DNA from: Acanthosoma haemorrhoidale
Taxonomy: Eukaryota; Arthropoda; Insecta; Hemiptera; Acanthosomatidae
Reading direction: 5' to 3'
Assembly: GCA_930367205.1 (NCBI GenBank)
Contig: OV884015.1
Location: 108,998,509-109,062,508 of the forward strand
Length of the DNA: 64,000 bases
Part shown: positions 26,201 through 38,506 of the stretch, one piece after another
How positions within the stretch are numbered: position 1 is the first letter of the stretch
How the letters are laid out: each line of letters starts with the position of its first letter
Notes under the pieces: generated by a model
What the model was told of the DNA's origin: nothing
Seen by the model: only the letters and a program-made list of their open reading frames with translations
The model's database searches: none
Translations under genes and position numbers: made by a program

Positions 26201-29200
26201 AGGCGCTCAAGTAGATAAAAAGAAATAAAATTAACTAATAGTAAATAATCTAAAAATTAAATAATAAGTTAACTTAGAGACAATAAATTTATATAAATCC
26301 ACACATAACAATGAGAAACATTATTTTTTATACTCACATGTGTTTGATATTCAAGAAGTGGAAGCTCGTTCCCTTTACTGTCACTAAATTGGAGTCGTTG
26401 AGCAGCATATCGTATTGCTATGACAATAGCTTTGATCAAAGTATTAGTCGATTCTTGTAAAATAGCCACACGTCCGGCAGACAAACTTTGCAAAGCAGCA
26501 CCTATGCGAAAATAATAAGTAAATTAAACATTTGCAGGTAATAGATAAATGCAATGTATATAACGATAACAATAGATTACCAAGCAATTCTTGTGGATTA
26601 GTAAATAGAGTTTCATACTCTCCGTTTTTGTTGATGTCACAAATTTTATTAAGTAAACAGTCCTTAGGTATTCGATAGTGATGGAAAATTATATACCTAT
26701 CAATAAAACTTTCATTATATTCTGAATAAAAGAAAACAAAAGGATGAATACTTCATAATTTAAATAATAATATCATCATTTTTTTTTTGTTATTATTAGT
26801 TTAGCCTCTGATGTTTTTTTTTTAAATGATAAAACAGCAAAAATATTAACAGTTGAAGGATTGTTTGAAGGTTTTGATAGAAACTGTAATGTGTATTTCT
26901 TTAAAATTTTTGTGTTTGTTTGAAAAATAAAGCCAAATTCAAGATTATTCCAGACATATAGATTAAGACTGCATTAAAATGTAAATAGCTCTCAAGGAAT
27001 CTGTCTACATTTATGGTTAAAAGTGCGCACTAGCCAGCCTTATGTAATGTTACGACAAAGAGTGTGTTGGTTTTACGTATACTCTAGTAAACATTGAGTG
27101 AGGACTATCTCGGTTAAAGGGCACCCAACCAGATGTTTCTTGGCTATTAATCAAGGCAGAAAATATTTTTCAATAATAAATTCAGATTGAACAAAGAAAA
27201 GTAACAATAACAATATGTAATAGGATTTTATACCCGTTGTCGATTCCGTGTAGACCAGCTTTTTCACCAATGTCACCAACTGTTATATTCGGGAAGGGAA
27301 TAAGTGTTTCGGGGTCTCTGATAGCAACCATAAAACCATTAAGTCCATGGCAAACATCGTCAACAATCAATTGTGCAAACAGGAGCGCGTGGGTGCTCTG
27401 CCTCCCTAAATAGATTCGATGAATTATTCATTGAATAATTAATAATATATTATTATAACAAATATTATAATCTAAGATTCAACATCAATCAAATTATAGT
27501 AGTCATAACAAATAATTCATATGGCTTCTACAGGAGTACCCAAATTTTCTTCTATTACTTAGTCCTTCATAGCAGAGGATGAAATATTAAGAGAAAATTC
27601 TAAAGACTACATAACATTATATTTGTCTATATTTTAATAAAATAACATTAAAAAACATAATATAATTTATGCTGAATTTACCTAAGTTTCCTACCCAACA
27701 TTTAGCTGCTCCAATATTCGGTGTATTAATGATGAATTCATTTGTGTTATGATTGTATGTTGCTGTGGTCATGAGTCGCTTCGTATCGCTTCCATGGGCG
27801 AGTTCAGTAATGGCAAGACAGCTAAGAATCTATACAACAGGACTTATGAGATATTATTTAGCTTGAAAACACCACCATTATCACATTAACAAGAATTATA
27901 CCTTTCCACTCCACACGTCATTGACGTAGTGCATATGTCTTTCTGTGCCAAGTGACACTAATGCATTGGCAAACAGTGAAACCCCGAGAGCAAATTTTAT
28001 TGACAAATTAGGATTTAACATTTCGACAGCTTGGTTAAGTGTTATTAAATACCTCGTCTGAAAATTGTTCAAAAATATAACTATTAGAACAGAATTAAGT
28101 TTAATTTAAAACAAAACTTAGAATAAGAATACCCACTCTGGTCTGATAATCCATATTGTTTATATTATAAAAAAGTTTAGAGTTTCGAAACTTCTCCAGG
28201 AGTTTTGCAGTCTCGTGTTTCTCATCATTTGAACTAAGAATTTTACTTTTTGGCCAATATGCTTGATCAGATGCAAGATAACTCCAAACATCCTTCTAAA
28301 AAATTAACAATAATGTCAAATAATTTATCAGAAAAAATTAATCTTTTATATATTAACCAATTAAAACATTTGTAGGCATGTTCACTGATAAGTCATTCCT
28401 GTTTCCTAGTTGTTAGCATGGTTACTACTGGCTGCGGGAATCCTCGCTCCACTTAAGGAGACATGGTTCACTCAGTCTCATGAGGAAAAATGAGTACTCG
28501 AATAAAAAAAATTGTAAATCGTACCAACTGTGGTTAGTCACATTTGAGGGCGACAAGCTTTGGTCAGTGGAAGACAGGTGCCTAGGAATTACTAAACACT
28601 GAGGTTAGGAATAAGTGAGCTCGGCCAGAAATTACTGGAAGATACCATTCTCTAGTTGCTACCTTGGGTAAGATAGGACCCTTCAGCCAAAGAGAAAAGG
28701 CATCAAGTTAGCTGGGCCCACCCACCGAATAAGTGCTTAAAATTGAATCCTTGAAAAGTCCAAAAGGTTTAAATCAATGGTATTGGGCATCGATTAAAAA
28801 TAATATTCAATCTGCAGGTTTAAATCGCACCTAAAGAGCAGATTTTATTTGGGATAGAATTAAATCCCATTTGCATGTGACAAGAAGTAGGCATCCCACG
28901 AGTAAGATATTCTGCCCAAAAGGTTCTAAAATCAAAACTGGACACTGCTGGGCCTTCGGAAATCCCAAATGAGGAAAATTAACGGAAGCTATTCTAGATT
29001 TGATGCCAATTGAAAATAAAATAATGTGTTTACAATCTACTTAAATGTGAATACATACCGAAGATGTAGATAACGATATCTAAATAAGTCTTGACTATAG
29101 GTTCAATTGTTAACTTACTTTAATTGCATTTCTTTCAGGGTCCTCTATTGCTAAGAGCATATTATGGCGATCAAACGATGCTTTGCTCCTGTAAATTTCC

Positions 29201-29259
29201 AATTGTCCTCCTGGAGGTTTGTTCGGAGATAAATTCATAGAATCAGTTTGATGAACCAT
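20231..29259 (-). CDS. ACOX3: Peroxisomal acyl-CoA oxidase (ACOX3-like), complete
   Basis: Fourteen coding exons in order: 29259-29119, 28295-28137, 28057-27902, 27829-27682, 27405-27234, 26696-26581, 26501-26338, 25588-25463, 25389-25269, 23433-23209, 22488-22334, 22243-22114, 21012-20858 and 20320-20231. Phases agree throughout and give 685 aa, close to the roughly 700 aa usual for the family. Acyl-CoA oxidases are FAD enzymes that make the first, H2O2-producing double bond in peroxisomal beta-oxidation. Diagnostic segments are [89 protein letters not shown] and [12 protein letters not shown]. The C-terminus is QSKL followed by stop, a type 1 peroxisomal targeting signal. Exon 1 begins about 9 bases upstream of the ATG at an AG acceptor, implying a separate 5' UTR exon. 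Subtype 3 rather than 1 is judged from sequence feel and is less certain than the family. Confidence 0.94.
22905..22985 (+). mobile_element. tRNA-derived SINE-like element in an oxidase intron
   Basis: ATGGCTAAGTTGAATACAGC (A-box-like) is followed 30 bases later by GGGTTCAAATCCTCTCACC (B-box) and a T run that could terminate polymerase III. The spacing suits a tRNA-derived promoter, but the arms do not fold as a tRNA. Sequence up to about 23160 may be the element's body. Confidence 0.5.
23700..24050 (+). other. GC-rich block of unknown origin in an oxidase intron
   Basis: About 350 bp with much higher GC than the surrounding intron. It contains an 82-codon + strand frame starting [20 protein letters not shown], rich in Arg, Lys and Thr. 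It is flanked abruptly by AT-rich DNA. An old retroelement fragment or foreign insertion is plausible. No family was recognised. Confidence 0.35.
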
Positions 29260-31120
29260 CGCTAATCTGTAAAGATAATTTTACTATTAAAAGTTATCTA
29301 TCTACAAATGTGTACTACTGATTGCTATCACTAAAGTAGGATGAGTCATACCTGTTAAATATGATAGGCTTCTAATTTGCTTTGAATGGACTCTGCAAAA
29401 TTAACATTGGATTAAATTTAATCAATTAGATACATAGCATATGTCTAATCTATTCTGAAGTAAATATTAATTACTTGTAATAATAGGTCAGTGGGTTGTG
29501 ACAAGAATATAAGGAAGCTAACAAAGCTAAATAATAAATATATAGAAATACTGTTTCATCAGCAACTACTAAATGAAGGATCTAAATCGTTGTCAGTTAA
29601 CAACACCGTGTGCTTTCGACTAGAATAATTCTTACCACACCCTTCGTGTATTTCCAATTACACGGAACTGTTTTTGAATGCCGTGAAGGAAAATGACTTA
29701 GTTATCACGATTTCTCTTATACATCACATCAGAAATAACTAATTTAACGAAATATTTAGCAATAATTGCTAAATCACTCCATTTTATACCGGCTTAGGGG
29801 CGATGGAGGAATGATTTAAATTGACAACACTCTTTAACAGAATTCTACAATTACGTTTACAATTGTATTTAATATTTAAATAGATATTTAAATCCTTATG
29901 TAATAAACGAGCCGGCTTAACACCAAAAACACCTATTCAAAAATGTCCTTAAAAATCGATCTACTCATGCGAATCAAACAAACAATAAAATTAGCTTCTT
30001 GGATATTGAAAATGTATTACGTACGTTTGAAAATGTACGTTTTTCAAATAAAAGGCTCAGTGCTAATTTTTAATTAAGTTTTCAAATCATCAATGTTTTA
30101 TATGCATCGCCAAAGAGCTTAGAACATATTGAACATATTTGTTTGGGGGTTTTGTGACGTAATTAAGTTGACAGCTCTGTTAGAGTGGGGTGATGTCTTT
30201 TATAATCAAGTAAGGGGTGAAGCGTTTTGAATCATCACGATCAATAGGTATTAACATTTCCGTTAATACGCCCGAGTCAAGCGAAAATACGCTAGCGAAA
30301 TTGTAAATTGTAGAATTTGTAACTAATTCTAAGTTACATCGACTGTTTTAGTTATGGTCTTTCAATCCAGTCTTTTTAAGTTAATGTTGTACACATTTAA
30401 GAAATATTGTATTCCTTCTTTTCTTTTTCGATAATAAAACCTTTGCTATCCTAGCACACATTTCAGGTCCAATCGTTGAACTACCAGTCGTCATACCACT
30501 CAAAGCCAGCAAACGTAAAGGTTCTGCACTATCGCAAGTTTGTTGGTAAATCGGCTAGGTTTATGAAAAAGAATTAGATTTTCAACAAATTTATTTATGT
30601 ACAATGTTTCAACATAACATCTATGGTGTGAATCAAGTACAGATAACAAGAAAAGCGAATTGATGTTAAGAAAGAGTGCTAATAATTATTAACAAGACTT
30701 AGCTATAAAAGAATAGAATTATCCTGTGAATTGTTACCTATATTTTTTTTAACAAGACTTATTTTTCTTGATTTCAGGACCAGATAATACAGACACATAG
30801 TTTTTAGTTAAAAAAAAAATCTTTTTCATAAAGCTAAACCGATTTTTCCAACAAAATCTTCACTCATTTGTATACTCAAGACTAATAATGCTCACACAAT
30901 GTATTCCAAATGACCGCAACCAGTGGTAATAATGATTTTAAAAACAGCAAAGAATCGAATTCAATTTGCAGCTTACAGAATTCCCAAATTCTTTGAAAGA
31001 CGCAATATTGAACTGCCCGTTACCATATTTTGGGTAGATGTTGTTTTATTAACGAAATAATAAAGACAGAGCACAATAAACATAGAGTACGTAAAAATGA
31101 AATAATACACCTTTCACCTC
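29260..31120. other. Oxidase upstream region and intergenic DNA
   Basis: The oxidase 5' UTR exon and promoter must lie here, on the minus strand reading from above 29.3 kb. A moderately less AT-rich patch around 29.58-29.72 kb is a candidate promoter area, but no core element is clear. No gene was found further on. Confidence 0.4.
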
Positions 31121-31945
31121 TGCTCTTTAACTGCGTACTCGAGAAAGCCATTCGTGTGTGGTGCAAGGAAATGAACGACAAAGCAAACAAAATGGTGTCA
31201 AGTTGAGCTATAAAAGCATAAAGTTGGAGGTTGGCTGTCTGGCCTTCGCAAATGGTCTTGCTATGTTTTCGGATGCACAACGAATCAACCAACTCCAAAC
31301 GCAAGGACCCAAGGTAGGCCTCAATGTCTCGTTTGAAAAAAAAACAGCTTCATTACGAATATTAAGTCGGCCCCTAAAGAGTTAAACGTGGGACAAAGAA
31401 ATATTAGAAGGATAGGAAAGTTTAAATTTCTAGGTGATTGAATAGAGCCCAAGCTGTCAGAAAAGAAAGCGTTCAAATCCTGGATGAGGGAAATGGAAAT
31501 GTCATATGAGCTAATTAAGAGTATCAACAACAAGAGATCAATATCCTTAAATGCTAATTCAGACACTACAACTTCTTCTCTACGTCTTCAGACCTATACG
31601 TTGCGGAATGCCTTGCGATGGATAGGAAAGGAATGCTGGGTAAGCTCGAAGGCAAATAAAGAAAAATAAAGGGACCAGTAAGAGAGAACGGTAAATAGAG
31701 AAAACGATACAGCCTTGAATTCAATCAATGAGGTTGAACATAGTAAAAATAACGGACGTAATGAGGAAAAGGAAGATTCGATTTTATGGCCACTAGGCGT
31801 GAAGGAACAGACAGGGATTGACAAACAGGATCCTTAAGTACTTCCTAGAGAAGAATGCTAAAGGGCCCTGGTTATTAGAGGTCGAAAAAGACTTACAGAA
31901 AGTGGGAGTCACACGTGACGTTATTCAAGAATGCCGGGGGTAATT
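31120..31945 (+). pseudogene. Decayed non-LTR retrotransposon reverse transcriptase (3' end)
   Basis: Fragments in different frames recall the end of a LINE-type reverse transcriptase: CLAFANGLAMFSDAQRINQL at the position of the (Y/F)ADD active site (here FANG, not FADD), then GLNVSFEK, LRWIGKECW and, near the end, VEKDLQKVG with VIQECR. Stops and frameshifts are frequent and the catalytic Asp pair is lost. The end abuts the LTR-family fragment at about 31.94 kb. It is a dead copy. Confidence 0.65.
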
Positions 31946-32640
31946 CTCGTCGACCCGACCCCTTGCCCGGTGGGCGTCAAGAAACAGATAAATGGGTAAA
32001 CCTGTGGTCTTTGATATTTGCTGGCGGCTTAGTCGGCGGGTAGTTTAATTTGTATTTTGTTTATTGATCTGACTCTATTAGATCTTGGAAGGTGTGCCCT
32101 GACAGAGCACTATGTTCAGGAGAAGAGGTACAGGATAGGTATTATAGGTAGTTTACTTGTTCTTGGAATGACCACGAATTCACACTTGGTATCTGAGGGT
32201 AGGCGAAAACTGTCTGGATCCCAAAGGTGAGTGTGAACCAGAGAGATGCATACTGAATCGCTGGGGGAGACGCTACTACGTACAGAGACCGTCGTCAGCA
32301 TGGAAGGGATCTCTTCCAAGGATGAGCTTGTTTTAGCGAGATGAACCCCGATAATCCCACTAAGAAGATGGGGGGTCTGACAACGCCGGACTAAATCATA
32401 GCGAGGCTAGGAGAGAGAGATGCAGAGGTAGTTGAATAGGAAAGCCACGGTTCGAGTAGAGCAGCAAGCGACAATGCAGAGAGAGAGAGAGAAGAGTGGT
32501 CACTTGAAGTGTCTGATTCCGACTGTGTGTAAAAGCTCAGAGTTGCGGCCTTATATAGGCAGGTCAGAGGCCAGGCTATGCCGCGCCCCTAGCGAGCCTC
32601 CATCCGATTTAATACAAAATATGACAATAAAACCAAACAA
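31946..32640 (-). mobile_element. LTR-retrotransposon family fragment (LTR plus leader)
   Basis: Reading on the minus strand, an LTR-like stretch with a TATA motif (CCTATATAAGG near 32562-32552) runs to about 32093, with the end signature CTGTCAGGGCACACC. It is followed by GAGTCAGATCAA and about 150 bp of leader-like sequence. The same end and leader occur at 33880-34150 on the minus strand, and the end at 35.99 and 51.10 kb on the + strand. The LTR 5' boundary is not clear. Confidence 0.55.
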
Positions 32641-33119
32641 GCAAGTTTAATAATGCTGTCAATTTAATGATATTAACTTATGATAATATGCTACAGGTCT
32701 AACAACTGAAAACATTACACACAGATTAGTCCTAAGAAATACAAAAAAACTACAACCAATAGACAATGCTCATTAAGTTAGAATATGGATCTTTGTATAA
32801 TAATCGGTATATTTTAGAGAATGAAAAAACTCCTCGCTCTTTAGAGAAAAACAAATGTGTCAGATTCCAGGTAAGTTTATATTATAATATGATACAAATG
32901 TTTATATTTCTTTCGAATGATGTTATCTCGAGTTGTGACATCATCTCCTCTCATACATAATGTATTTGACAAACAATCAACGTATGTTATTTCACAGACA
33001 TGTCGTTTCGGCGAATTTCACAGAGAATACTCTTCAAGGACGAGGAGCGTTTCAGCGGCGATAAGGAAACGAGATATGAGAACTAACTAGCTGTTCAATT
33101 AGAGTGCTAATTATACTCC

Positions 33120-34625
33120 CTGTCAAAAAAATCACAACACCTAGACATTTTTTTTTTTTTTTAATTTTGGAGCCTAACCCATTTTTTATTTTATTTATAG
33201 TAATAGGATTAGTTAGATGAGAGACGTTAGGGATTATGCGTTTAATTGTTACTCACTATTTGTCAACAAATGAAGGATTAAATGTTTTTATTGATTAAAC
33301 TTCCCTCTTAGTCTTTTTTGTTTTGGCCTTTTATTCGCCCCGTTATTTAATTTCTCTCTCACCTCTTTATTCTGTGGTTTACACTTATTGTTAATGAGTT
33401 GTTTGAGCCGCTAAGATTCTAATAACGCTAATCGCCTTGGGTTTTAATATTCTGCAGGCCGTTAAAAAGGTACAGGGAGACCGGGAGTCAATCAAGACAA
33501 ATGAAAGCGATTAGGAAACGCGCTTCAACAGCTTCTGGCATTAGAAACGTGGTTGCTCGTATTCGGCGGATTACAATCTCAGAGTCAACAGTTTGAATAA
33601 AACAGAGAGTTAGGCCTTAGCTCAACAATGCCTGTAAAGGGCGCTTTCTTACCGTTGACAGAGACTAATATTTGCAAGAGATCACCAATCTTCGACTGAA
33701 GAGGAATGGAAAACATCCTATTCACTGATGAGCCGAGAGTGGCTAAGAGTCCAGAAAGACTCTGAAGAACGGTATAGTCAGTGCTACGTTTTAGAAACTG
33801 TAGCATTTGGAGGGGAGTCGTCATGTTCTGGGGCGCCACTTCTTGGCAGGCATTTACTGAAGGAGGTGCCTTGAATGCTGTCGGGAGTCCCCAAGGTGCG
33901 GAGGAGACGCCCGCCGCGGGCTAGGGTCGCTACTACCTCTTAGCCGCCGTCCGGCGAGCGCATAGAAAGATATAAGGCGGGTGGACCTGTGGTCTTTCAC
34001 CCTGGCTGGTGGCCTAGTCGGCAGGCAGCTTAATTCGCTTTGATCTGACTCCATAAGATCTTAGAAGGTGTGCCCCGACAGTGTACTATGCTCAGGAGAA
34101 GAGGAACAGGGTAGGTATTATTGGTAGCTTATGCGGTCTTGGACATAGATAGATATTTTCTGGACCGAGAAGAGGGGAACTTCTAATTATTTTAATTAGA
34201 ATTAGAAATTATTTATTATTTTTAATTAAGAGGTGGTCACAACAAATGCTTTCAGGTATGTGGAGAGGCTTTCATTGGCACTGACCCATTGTTTATTTAT
34301 GATGATGCACGGCAACATAAGGCAACATGTGTTTCTGGGTACCTGAACCGTACTCTAGGTAACTCCGTAACCTAGAGTTCCCAGCAAGAAATCCATACCC
34401 AATCGAACACGTTTAGGGCAAATTTAAAAGGAAGGTTCTGTCAAGTGACAACCTCTTCCTCAGTATTGGATGAGTGGGACAACAACTTCCAAAATTTTAT
34501 TATAAGTAAGCCTAAAAGGATGGAAGATTTTATTAAAGCTAGATGAGGTAATACTTCTTATTAAATGCCATTATAAGCCAATAAAACAAATTTTGTTTAA
34601 AAAGAAACATTGAGTTTTTTTTTAC
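33120..34625 (+). pseudogene. Tc1-like transposon remnant, interrupted
   Basis: From about 33450 to 33875, broken frames give Tc1-type transposase pieces: NILFTDEPRVAKSPE, ERYSQCYVLETVAFGG and VVMFWGA. After an insertion at about 33880-34150 the match resumes near 34270 with FIGTDPLFIYDDARQH (the usual DNAxPH region) and ends with EWDNNF and KRMEDFIKAR. Stops and frameshifts make it non-functional. The terminal repeats were not defined. Confidence 0.7.
33880..34150 (-). mobile_element. LTR-family fragment inserted in the Tc1 remnant
   Basis: On the minus strand the LTR end (CTGTCGGGGCACACC) is followed by ATGGAGTCAGATCAA at 34054 and a GC-rich leader with an open frame of 66 codons down to 33857. 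It matches 31946-32110. It splits the Tc1-like transposase, so it inserted later. Confidence 0.6.
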
Positions 34626-34792
34626 TTTTGTAAAGAAATTTTGCATATTAATTTAATATATATTCAATTTTAATTTTTTTTTTTTAATTATGAGCATTTT
34701 TGTAAATTTAAAACCTCCTGTTCTCGTAAAATTAGAAAATTTCTAGTTGCTGCCAAAATAATGACCAACTACCAACAAAATAACTTCCGGCA

Positions 34793-34915
34793 ATGGAGGC
34801 ACAGTTTCGATTTCTGGCTGAGAAATGTTTCCCAGAGAGTTCTCTGTACAATGTCTGGAGAAGGCCCACTAAGCCTCATGAAGGTAACCGAGTGACTGAA
34901 TTATTAAGACTGTAA
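34793..34915 (+). other. Small ORF or candidate first exon, unknown
   Basis: An ATG opens a 40-codon frame: MEAQFRFLAEKCFPESSLY, then NVWRRPTKPHE. A GTAACC donor-like site follows GAAG at about 34883. Unlike most chance frames here its residue composition is protein-like. It may be a first exon (phase 1) or a transposon relic. No partner exon was identified. Confidence 0.25.
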
Positions 34916-35268
34916 TGAACCCGATGAAGTGAAACCAAAAAATAATGTTTACTTTACAAAAGAACTTATTTGCTTATCAACAGGGAAAAAAATCATTTAT
35001 AAATTAAAAACATTAAAATTAACCTCTACTAATAAAGATTTTCAACATCTATTCATTTTACGATTAATAAATTGTAATTGAAACTGTGAAAAAATAACTT
35101 AAATTAATTCTAACAATTGCTAACAAGCCCTTACTCCAATCTTCAAATTGTTCTCACAATCACAAATCGTTTTCAAACGTGTTAGGTATAATAATATTAC
35201 TGACATTTTTGAATTTTGGTTTTGGGCGAGTTGGAACGTCACAGCTGTTTGATGATAGTTTGGACTAG

Positions 35269-35996
35269 TGTAGCGACCCTAACTACATAACTGTTTAATC
35301 ACCCTATACTCTGGTGCATATATAATGTATTGTATTAGATGTAAAACTTTTTCTAGCAAATAAACGCATGAACCGGCAGTCGTAACAAGTCAGCTAACAG
35401 CAGGTGCACTGGCTTAAAAGCTACCTGGCCGTCATAAAACAGACCCGGTAGACCTTGGGGCGCCTCTCATAAGCCTTAATGGGTGAGTCCCTAGCATGCC
35501 ATAAACTAAGCAACCCGTGTCCCCGGTCACGCGCCTTGTGACAAAGGTGCAGGTGTGACATAAACATACCCCTTTCAGGCCAGGCTCCGCCTTCCGGTGG
35601 AAAGGGGGAATAATATTTAAACCAGGGGGTTTCGCCCTGTAGGCTTACTCTTTCTCAGTCTCCTCATCTCCTCAGCCGCTTTACGCCAGGGCCCCTTACT
35701 TGGAAGTAAGCCTATTAGTCTTCTACTCTCTTTACCCGCTGTTACGCGGTGTCACTTTTACGCCAGGGCCACTCGGCCCTGGAAGGCAGACACTTAGACT
35801 CCTCGTCAGCCTACTCTCTCTTCAGCACATCTGAGCCCATCACCCTATTTCTCAGCCACATTGCAAACCCTCTGGTGCCTTGTACCTGTTACGCTGCCGG
35901 GCCCCCGCCTGAACTCTGAAAACTTGTCTTATTCTTCATGAAACCTCTGTACCTCTTCTCTTAAACACAGTGTATTGTCGGGACACATCCCTATCA
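35269..35996 (+). mobile_element. LTR-like repeat, 728 bp
   Basis: The unit begins TGTAGCGACCCTAACTACAT and ends CGGGACACATCCCTATCA, so it has TG and CA termini. Six bases later comes TGGAGTCAGAT, in the place and with the TGG start expected of a primer-binding site. It is GC-richer than its flanks. A short open frame starts at 36001 (MESDINADMEHG) and stops at 36183. No second LTR or pol is close by, so this is probably a truncated element. Confidence 0.6.
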
Positions 35997-36183
35997 TAAA
36001 ATGGAGTCAGATATTAACGCCGACATGGAACATGGTCCATGTTATAAACTACTACAATCCGCACTTGTCACCAGGGCTAGAGTGATTAGGCACTCCCCTA
36101 GTGGCAATTCGACAACTAGTATTGAAAGAAAATTTATGTTAAGGCAATTCATAGCAATCCACTCAATACATCAGCATCAGTAG

Positions 36184-36960
36184 TACTGATGTAGGTGGAT
36201 TGATGGGAATCACCTGGAGATGGCAGGCATCAGCTGTTCAAAGTACACATTCTCAATAATCAGAGGCACGAACAAATTGTGACATATCATATATCCAAAC
36301 TAAATAAAAAATTATAGTTCAGAACTCAACCTTTATGATATTATTTAGAAGACTTACAAATATCCCATAATATTTCCCCTATCAGAGAGCTCAAACAATC
36401 AAATGCGTAGAAAGTAATTGTTTTGTTTTTTTTTCTTAAGGGAGGGGGGGATATTACGCAGGGATAATTGCGTTTGGGATGGATTGTAAACAAATTAAAA
36501 TTAAACATGATTAACCTTGCGCAGTAGCAAGATACTATCTGGAATGTTTAAGGTATTCTCAACAATAACCCGGTATGTTTTGCTTAAGATTACAATAGTG
36601 TTCTAAAAAATACTTTTTTTTCAAATGCACTAATGCCAAGGAATGTCAACAGATTGATCCTATTTAATGTTCACCAATAACTAATGCCATTTATAAGCTT
36701 GTTGTTTGACATTCCTTGACTGCCAATAAAGCTTTAGTTCACTCATTCCTGTCTAGCAAGACAGATCACTGTTTCATTAGAAGCAATTGATCCATAATTC
36801 ACCCTTCATTATTTTGCGTAGGTTTGCTATTGTTTATTAACGTTTCAGCGGGATCAAATAAAACTTCTCTGCAAATTATAATACACCTTTATAAAATTGG
36901 GATTGAAAAAAAAATGGGATGGATGACAGTTGTAATGCCTTCATACAATTGTAATTTATT
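36184..36960. other. No recognisable feature
   Basis: AT-rich sequence with chance frames, and a G-rich run near 36445. Two short patches near 36650 and 36710 share a partial inverted TGTCAA/TTGACA theme but have no clear ends. Confidence 0.4.
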
Positions 36961-36979
36961 TAAGCCCCAGATACATCTT

Positions 36980-37650
36980 AGGCCCCATTCCCACGAACTA
37001 TATCTTGGCTGGTCCGTGGTCTGTCATACATCGCGTAGTGGGCACGTAAAGATCTGCCATGTTTCGAAGAGGTTCGGCGTGGACGTAAAATGTCAGTAAA
37101 TGCTTCCGACATCAAAGGCATTCAGCGGAGTCAGTACAGCTTTTGCCTCCGTTCCTATGATCTGTTCGAGTTTGTCGAAGTTTGTTGTTAAACGGTATCC
37201 AAAACAGAACAAAAAATATAGGAACCAGGCGTAAGATGCTTGGGAACGTAAAAAAAATAACATTAGTATGCTAGTGTCCCTTGAAAGAACTTGAAAAGAA
37301 AAAAGATCATATAATGGCTACTTTCATAAAGTTTTTAAGTCATATGTGTATCGTATCTGCAAACGAATAAATCGGAGTTAGTTTGCCTGAAGTGTGCTTA
37401 AACGGTCGAATTAAAATTACTTATATTTATTACATTAGATTTAGTAATATATTTAGCTATATTATGATTACCTTATCCGACGTTCGTTTAATGACACCAA
37501 CCATCCTCGCCTTTTGAGTTTTACCGTTATCTTCTTCAAACATTCACCACTCAACAGTACATAAGCCATTGCGGTACATGATACTTCCTCGACATTCTCC
37601 GATTTGTCAACTTGATGCATATGGTATATGGTTGCGTAAAAGTTGCGATC
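36980..37650 (-). mobile_element. Possible PIF/Harbinger-like remnant
   Basis: On the minus strand, 37650-37465 is open for about 62 codons (NFYATIYHMHQVDKSENVEE, later RRGWLVSLNERRIR), and 37240-37080 gives a second coding-like patch (YRLTTNFDKLEQIIG). At 36980 the outer end is GGCCCCATTCCCACGAAC on the + strand, like the GG-rich ends of Harbinger-type elements. The opposite end was not found. The class is tentative. Confidence 0.35.
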
Positions 37651-37654
37651 GAGA

Positions 37655-38162
37655 TGTTAATGACGTTAAAGCAATTATAGTTTAAGCTTTAATGACTTTA
37701 ATGCACTTATAATTTTAGCTTTAATGCAATTATATTTTAGGATTTAATGACTGTAATTCAATTATAATTTAAGCTTTAATGACTTTAATGCAATTATAGT
37801 TTAGACCTTAACGACTTTAATGCAATTATAGTTTAAACTGTGCTGACTTTAATGCAATTATAGTTTAAGCTGTGCTGACTTTAATGCAATTATATTTTAA
37901 GCTTTAATGACTTTAATGCAATTATAGTTTAGGAGTTAATGTCTTTAATGCAATTATAGTCTGGATGTTAATGCATTTAATGCAATTATAATTTAAGCTT
38001 TAATACAATTATAGTTTAAGCTTTAGTGCAATTATAGGTTAAGCTTTAATGCAATTACAGTATAAGATTTAATGACTTTAATACAATTATAGTTTAGACT
38101 ATAATGACTTTAATAAAGTTATAGTTTAATATTTAATGACTTTATTGCAATTATAGTTTGGA
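37655..38162 (+). repeat. Minisatellite, about 32-bp unit
   Basis: A unit close to GACTTTAATGCAATTATAGT plus TTAAGCTTTAAT is repeated in tandem. Most copies are 32 bp and some are shortened to about 22-24 bp. Roughly 17-18 degenerate copies of the CAATTATAG core are visible. No coding content. Confidence 0.9.
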
Positions 38163-38506
38163 AAAAAAATACTAACTACATATTGTTAATCAGGACGTCA
38201 ATATCTTAAATTAATATAATTAATGGCATTTGTTCATGTTTTACAGGGATTAATTATTTTTCGTGTCTTCCCAAAGTCAAATGTGACCTCCTTGAAAAAT
38301 ATTTCATTTCTCTAGGCTTCACAGGCAGACAGGCATACAAACATTTTAGTGATTATAAATTTTTTATTCATGTCTTGTGAAAATGTCCACATTTTTACAT
38401 AGAAGTAAGTTCTGTAAACAGGAGTCCCGAGTTTCCGAAAAGGAAATAAATATAAGTCGCTGTTATACTTGTTTGGAGTATAGTTTACTTAATTTTTTTT
38501 TTTCAG

